From NCBI RefSeq assembly GCF_937876455.1, contig NZ_CALFIG010000015.1, forward strand, positions 1 through 6,791: a stretch of 6,791 nucleotides of DNA, written 5' to 3'. Shown here piece by piece: positions 4,581 through 6,791 of the stretch. The DNA comes from an uncultured Flavobacterium sp. GTDB lineage: Bacteria > Bacteroidota > Bacteroidia > Flavobacteriales > Flavobacteriaceae. The notes beneath the pieces are model-generated. The model had not been told where the DNA came from, made no database searches, and was given only the letters and a program-made list of their open reading frames with translations. Within the stretch, counting starts at the first letter, position 1. Every line of letters starts with the position of its first letter. Position numbers and translations under genes: made by a program.

Positions 4581-4600
4581 TAATTTAAGTACTTAAATTA
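4581..4600. promoter_or_regulatory. Perfect 20-bp palindrome, candidate operator
   Basis: TAATTTAAGTACTTAAATTA is its own reverse complement over all 20 bases. It lies 12 bases upstream of the -7 element of the MazG-like gene, where the -33 region should be. This position suits a dimeric repressor, or an activator replacing the missing -33 contact. It is AT-rich, but perfect symmetry over 20 bases is unlikely by chance alone. Confidence 0.5.
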
Positions 4601-4626
4601 TTAACAAGTATTTTGATAAAAAGAAA

Positions 4627-4644
4627 GTGGCGTAAAAACGCCAC
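4627..4644 (-). terminator. Terminator of the lysis operon
   Basis: GTGGCG (4627-4632) and CGCCAC (4639-4644) pair perfectly around TAAAAA. On the minus strand the stem is followed by TTTCTTTTT. It lies 37 bases after the endolysin stop and is the only terminator seen from 6765 down to here, so the genes in between form one transcription unit. Confidence 0.8.
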
Positions 4645-4681
4645 CTCACAAAACATAAACAAAATCAAGAAAGATTCACTT

Positions 4682-5194
4682 TCATTGTTCTATCCATCTG
4701 TTAATGCTATATATTGCACGATAACTGCGATACTTCACATATACGCCGTCACCCTCTCGGCTACCAGCACTATTGGTATTTCCCTCCACGCTCTTAAATA
4801 TTTTATCGTTTATTTTCTTATCATGAAAGCCGGTATGTCCAATTCTTTTTAAGTGTGGATAGTACAATGTAAAAACATCGCCTTGTTGTGGTTCTTTTAT
4901 GAATTTCCCTTTGAAATAAACAAGTCTCTTGCTACTATGCGTACTTAGTGCCATTGCGTTAATTGTAGTCTTTATTCCGCACTTATCGAAACACCACCGC
5001 ACGAATGCCGAACACCATGCATATCCTTTACCTAAGCCTACTGACTTTAGATATAGCTCAACCTGTTTGCCATCATTCTTGCCTGTCGCCTCTCTTACGC
5101 CTACTTGCGAGTAGTAAGTATCAGCTATACAAGATTGAGATAAACCACTATGACTGAAACCACAAATAATAAAAATAAAAATAATGAAATGCAT
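4682..5194 (-). CDS. Secreted CHAP-domain peptidoglycan hydrolase (endolysin-like), 170 aa
   Basis: CHAP (NlpC/P60-like) cysteine amidases/endopeptidases cut peptide cross-links or the amide bond of peptidoglycan. The catalytic cysteine is C61 in GYAWCSAFVRWCF, the histidine is H120 in RIGHTGF, and the polar third residue is E137 or N139 in SVEGNTN. Residues 1-20 form a hydrophobic Sec signal peptide ending GLSQ, so the enzyme is probably exported directly to the periplasm rather than through a holin pore; C22 just after it is not in a good lipobox. The start at 5194 overlaps the preceding membrane-protein gene by 70 bases in another frame. At 170 residues it is a bare catalytic domain without a wall-binding repeat, normal for phages of Gram-negative hosts. 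It is the last gene of the operon, before the terminator at 4627-4644. Confidence 0.85.
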   Translation of the reverse strand: MHFIIFIFIICGFSHSGLSQSCIADTYYSQVGVREATGKNDGKQVELYLKSVGLGKGYAWCSAFVRWCFDKCGIKTTINAMALSTHSSKRLVYFKGKFIKEPQQGDVFTLYYPHLKRIGHTGFHDKKINDKIFKSVEGNTNSAGSREGDGVYVKYRSYRAIYSINRWIEQ

Positions 5195-5508
5195 ATCTTT
5201 TGAATTGGTTTTAATGTTTCAAAATCTGACTTAGAAATATTTATAATCACTTTATTTTCTACTCGACCATACAAGTAATAAAATATAGTTCTAAAAGTGA
5301 AATACAAGCCCAATACAGCAACGTTTGTCGCACCGACAACAATTGTACCAGCTAAGAATAAAGGTTGAATAAATGCCATATCGTACTGCCCGACTGCCAT
5401 GCCAAAAATACTACTTAATAGCAATCCACTTGCAAAGAATACAAAAAAACCTAAAGGGACAGACCATAATCCATCTATTAGCTGTAATAAATATTTAATT
5501 CGTTTCAT
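5125..5508 (-). CDS. Membrane protein with three predicted helices, 127 aa (possible holin or antiholin)
   Basis: Hydrophobic segments lie at about 14-36 (WSVPLGFFVFFASGLLLSSIF), 47-70 and 104-126, with a basic N-terminus (MKRIKYLL). No named family is recognised. Its place immediately before the endolysin, in an operon with spanin-like genes, makes a role in the inner-membrane step of lysis the natural guess, but a second holin-like gene (6378-6626) is a rival for that job. Its ATG overlaps the stop of the upstream gene as TAATG, a sign of translational coupling, and its 3' end overlaps the endolysin start by 70 bases. Confidence 0.75.
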   Translation of the reverse strand: MKRIKYLLQLIDGLWSVPLGFFVFFASGLLLSSIFGMAVGQYDMAFIQPLFLAGTIVVGATNVAVLGLYFTFRTIFYYLYGRVENKVIINISKSDFETLKPIQKICISLFLFLLFVVSVIVVYLNLV

Positions 5509-5945
5509 TATTTTATGATTTGAAAAATTAACAATCCTAATGTTAGCGATAGTCCTATACCTAATGATGATCCTATTGCAATTCCTTTTCTTTTTTGTTG
5601 CTTTGCATCTTTTTTTATAGCACTCTCTAAGGCGTGGAATTTTTGTATCTGCGTATTAATTGAGGCTGTTAATTGATACTTTAGTTCTTCGTTGTATTCA
5701 TCTTGTTTTTTATACATCGCCACTAAGTCAATCTTTGATTTCAGCATAGTATCTTGTATTGTTACTATCTTCCCTAATGCCTCCACCTCTTGCTCACATT
5801 CATCTAAATCTAAGAACACGTTATTGATGGTTTTTATTTGCTCATTTGTCAAACACTTAACGCTGTCTTTTTTTAAGATTATTTGTGAGAATGTCGTAAG
5901 ATGCATCAATGTCAGCACCATTAATATTGTTGCGCATTTTCTCAT
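5508..5945 (-). CDS. Signal peptide + coiled coil + C-terminal membrane helix, 145 aa (spanin-like)
   Basis: Residues 1-21 are a signal peptide (basic MRKC, hydrophobic core, TTFSQ end). The centre (about 40-115) is a charged helix typical of a coiled coil. After a basic patch (KKDAKQQKRKG) comes a terminal hydrophobic helix (GIAIGSSLGIGLSLTLGLLIFQIIK). An exported protein tethered at its C-terminus in the inner membrane resembles unimolecular spanins, which fuse outer and inner membranes at the end of lysis. However, no lipobox cysteine follows the signal peptide, so the outer-membrane anchor is missing and the function is inferred only. Its first 89 bases overlap the i-spanin-like gene in another frame, as in Rz/Rz1 pairs. 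Confidence 0.75.
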   Translation of the reverse strand: MRKCATILMVLTLMHLTTFSQIILKKDSVKCLTNEQIKTINNVFLDLDECEQEVEALGKIVTIQDTMLKSKIDLVAMYKKQDEYNEELKYQLTASINTQIQKFHALESAIKKDAKQQKRKGIAIGSSLGIGLSLTLGLLIFQIIK

Positions 5946-6243
5946 TTTCCTTTCTTATGTCTTTGATGTTTTTATTTAGTTTTCCTATCTCAATTTGCGA
6001 CTGCATATACATAATGCTATCTTCTTTTATTTTCATAAGCAATGTATTTTTATGTTGCTCAATTACTTTTTCTAATTTTTCAATTCTTTGCGTTTGCTCT
6101 TTGTCGATTTCTTTGTATGCATCAATAACAGCATTGCTATTTGTTGGCTTACCGTTATCAAGGAATAATAGCACTAACACGAATATCAGAATAGGTACTA
6201 CTAATAGCAACCAATATTTTTTAAAATTAGAAAAATCAGCCAT
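5857..6243 (-). CDS. i-spanin-like protein: N-terminal membrane anchor and coiled coil, 128 aa
   Basis: The short N-terminus MADFSNFKKY precedes one strong membrane helix, WLLLVVPILIFVLVLLFL (11-28), then a long charged helical region (about 38-108, EKLEKVIEQHKNTLLMKIKE and on) that should form a periplasmic coiled coil. This is the topology of phage inner-membrane spanins (Rz-like), which bridge the periplasm with an outer-membrane partner. Length and position in the operon fit. It overlaps the 50-aa gene upstream by eight bases and the 145-aa gene downstream by 89 bases, the latter being the likely partner. Sequence divergence among spanins means that topology, not homology, is the evidence. 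Confidence 0.75.
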   Translation of the reverse strand: MADFSNFKKYWLLLVVPILIFVLVLLFLDNGKPTNSNAVIDAYKEIDKEQTQRIEKLEKVIEQHKNTLLMKIKEDSIMYMQSQIEIGKLNKNIKDIRKENEKMRNNINGADIDASYDILTNNLKKRQR

Positions 6244-6388
6244 TGTTTTTTAGTTTAAAATATTTTTCAAGTCTATCAATATATGGTTTCACAAACTTTG
6301 GTCTGTGTTTATTTTTCTCAATTAATTCCGTATGACTTTTCACAAATTCCACTTCGTTTAAAATCGTTTCGCACTCACTAATTTTCAT
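6236..6388 (-). CDS. Hypothetical protein, 50 aa, in the lysis operon
   Basis: The frame starts MKISECETILNEVEFVKSHT at 6388 and ends KYFKLKNNG with TGA at 6236. It is highly charged, mostly helical in appearance and without a membrane segment. No family is recognised. It is supported by its place: the start overlaps the end of the holin-like gene by 11 bases, and its end overlaps the start of the i-spanin-like gene by eight bases, which leaves no gap in the operon. Confidence 0.7.
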   Translation of the reverse strand: MKISECETILNEVEFVKSHTELIEKNKHRPKFVKPYIDRLEKYFKLKNNG

Positions 6389-6626
6389 ACTTTGCCTTTG
6401 GCGTTTTTTTCTTTTTATTCAATTGTCTTTCTTTCCATTTTGCCTCCACTGTTAGTAAGCCTATTATTAAGCCAACTACTGCTACTAATAGTTGAACTAT
6501 TGGCAGAACTGCACTTATAAATGGAGTTATAAATGCAATTAGTGAGGCAATGAAGCCAATCGATGGATTGTTTGTTAAAATCATTTTAGTATCGCTCATT
6601 TTCGTTGTCGTTGCCATGTTGAACAA
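6378..6626 (-). CDS. Holin-like small membrane protein, 82 aa
   Basis: Two hydrophobic segments lie at about 24-41 (GFIASLIAFITPFISAVL) and 44-60 (VQLLVAVVGLIIGLLTV), followed by a strongly basic tail (KWKERQLNKKKKTPKAKYE). Two helices plus a Lys-rich cytoplasmic C-terminus in under 100 residues is the class II holin pattern: such proteins pool in the inner membrane and open it at a set time. Four in-frame ATG codons lie at residues 1, 4, 10 and 15. Choice among them is uncertain, and the multiple starts recall the dual-start holin/antiholin arrangement, though nothing proves it here. It is the first firmly supported gene of the lysis operon; no clear TAnnTTTG promoter was seen upstream. Confidence 0.7.
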   Translation of the reverse strand: MFNMATTTKMSDTKMILTNNPSIGFIASLIAFITPFISAVLPIVQLLVAVVGLIIGLLTVEAKWKERQLNKKKKTPKAKYEN

Positions 6627-6670
6627 TTTTTTAATAGGGTAATTATGTTCACACTTTAGGCTATGACGGT

Positions 6671-6765
6671 TTATGTGTTATAAATAATTATACTTGTTAT
6701 CGCACCAATTATGACAGCCGAGAAAACGACTATCCAAAATATTTTTTTGATTTGCTCATGCTCAT
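6671..6765 (-). pseudogene. Short membrane peptide frame lacking a start unless frameshifted
   Basis: On the minus strand, the frame ending TAA at 6671 reads EHEQIKKIFWIVVFSAVIIG followed by AITSIIIYNT, one clear membrane helix with a charged front. That frame has no start codon after the stop at 6772-6770. An ATG at 6765 opens MSMSKSKKYFG and stops. The two join if reading slips by -1 at A AAA AAA (6749-6743) or if one A is missing, giving a protein of about 31 residues. It would be the first gene of the lysis operon. The homopolymer makes a sequence error quite possible. Confidence 0.35.
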
Positions 6766-6791
6766 TTTTTTAAGATTTTATATGTGTGAAA

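Noticed and set aside
5692..6253. Plus-strand open frames rich in Ser, Phe, Ile and Cys
   Set aside because: They are the antisense of the two spanin-like genes; the hydrophobic look comes from reading coiled-coil codons on the other strand.
1..6791. CRISPR array, tRNA, rRNA or transposase gene
   Set aside because: No regularly spaced direct repeats, no tRNA cloverleaf or rRNA-like block, and no transposase or integrase motif were seen on either strand.

Overview
The window is AT-rich and every gene I can support lies on the minus strand, so it reads from high to low coordinates. Its two parts look as if they come from different bacteria. Positions 1-1110 hold the N-terminal part of gyrA (running off the left edge) with a sigma70-type extended -10 promoter (TGGTATAAT) and a clear Shine-Dalgarno (AAGGA). 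This GyrA lacks the wording usual in Bacteroidota GyrA. The rest, from about 1133 to 6791, looks like accessory DNA of Bacteroidota or one of their phages. Two upstream regions carry the Bacteroidota -7 element TAnnTTTG, Shine-Dalgarno sequences are absent, exported proteins have signal peptides ending FSQ or LSQ, and genes are short and tightly overlapped. The change of signals beside gyrA could be a real insertion boundary or an assembly chimera; sequence alone cannot decide.

Reading 5'->3' on the minus strand: a lysis-type operon (6765 to 4682) holds a possible short membrane peptide, a holin-like protein with two membrane segments, a 50-aa protein, an i-spanin-like protein, an overlapping protein with a signal peptide and a C-terminal membrane segment, a three-helix membrane protein and a secreted CHAP amidase/endopeptidase (endolysin), closed by a terminator. 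A second unit (4556-4069) has a MazG-like nucleotide pyrophosphohydrolase and a small basic protein, also closed by a terminator. A third (3883-3160) has small unknown genes, two of which need a one-base reading-frame correction.

From 3167 to 1199 the layout is that of integron gene cassettes. An attC-like two-part inverted repeat (3033-3167) overlaps the stop codon of the preceding frame and is followed by a solitary DNA methyltransferase. A half-preserved attC-like site (2284-2323) follows the methyltransferase stop. Next come a stand-alone DnaA domain IV-like protein with its own terminator, a second complete attC-like site (1583-1680), and, 18 bases after that site, a hypothetical gene ending in a strong terminator. 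No integron integrase is visible. The best description is a CALIN-like cassette cluster joined to phage lysis genes; this is the most interesting feature of the window.
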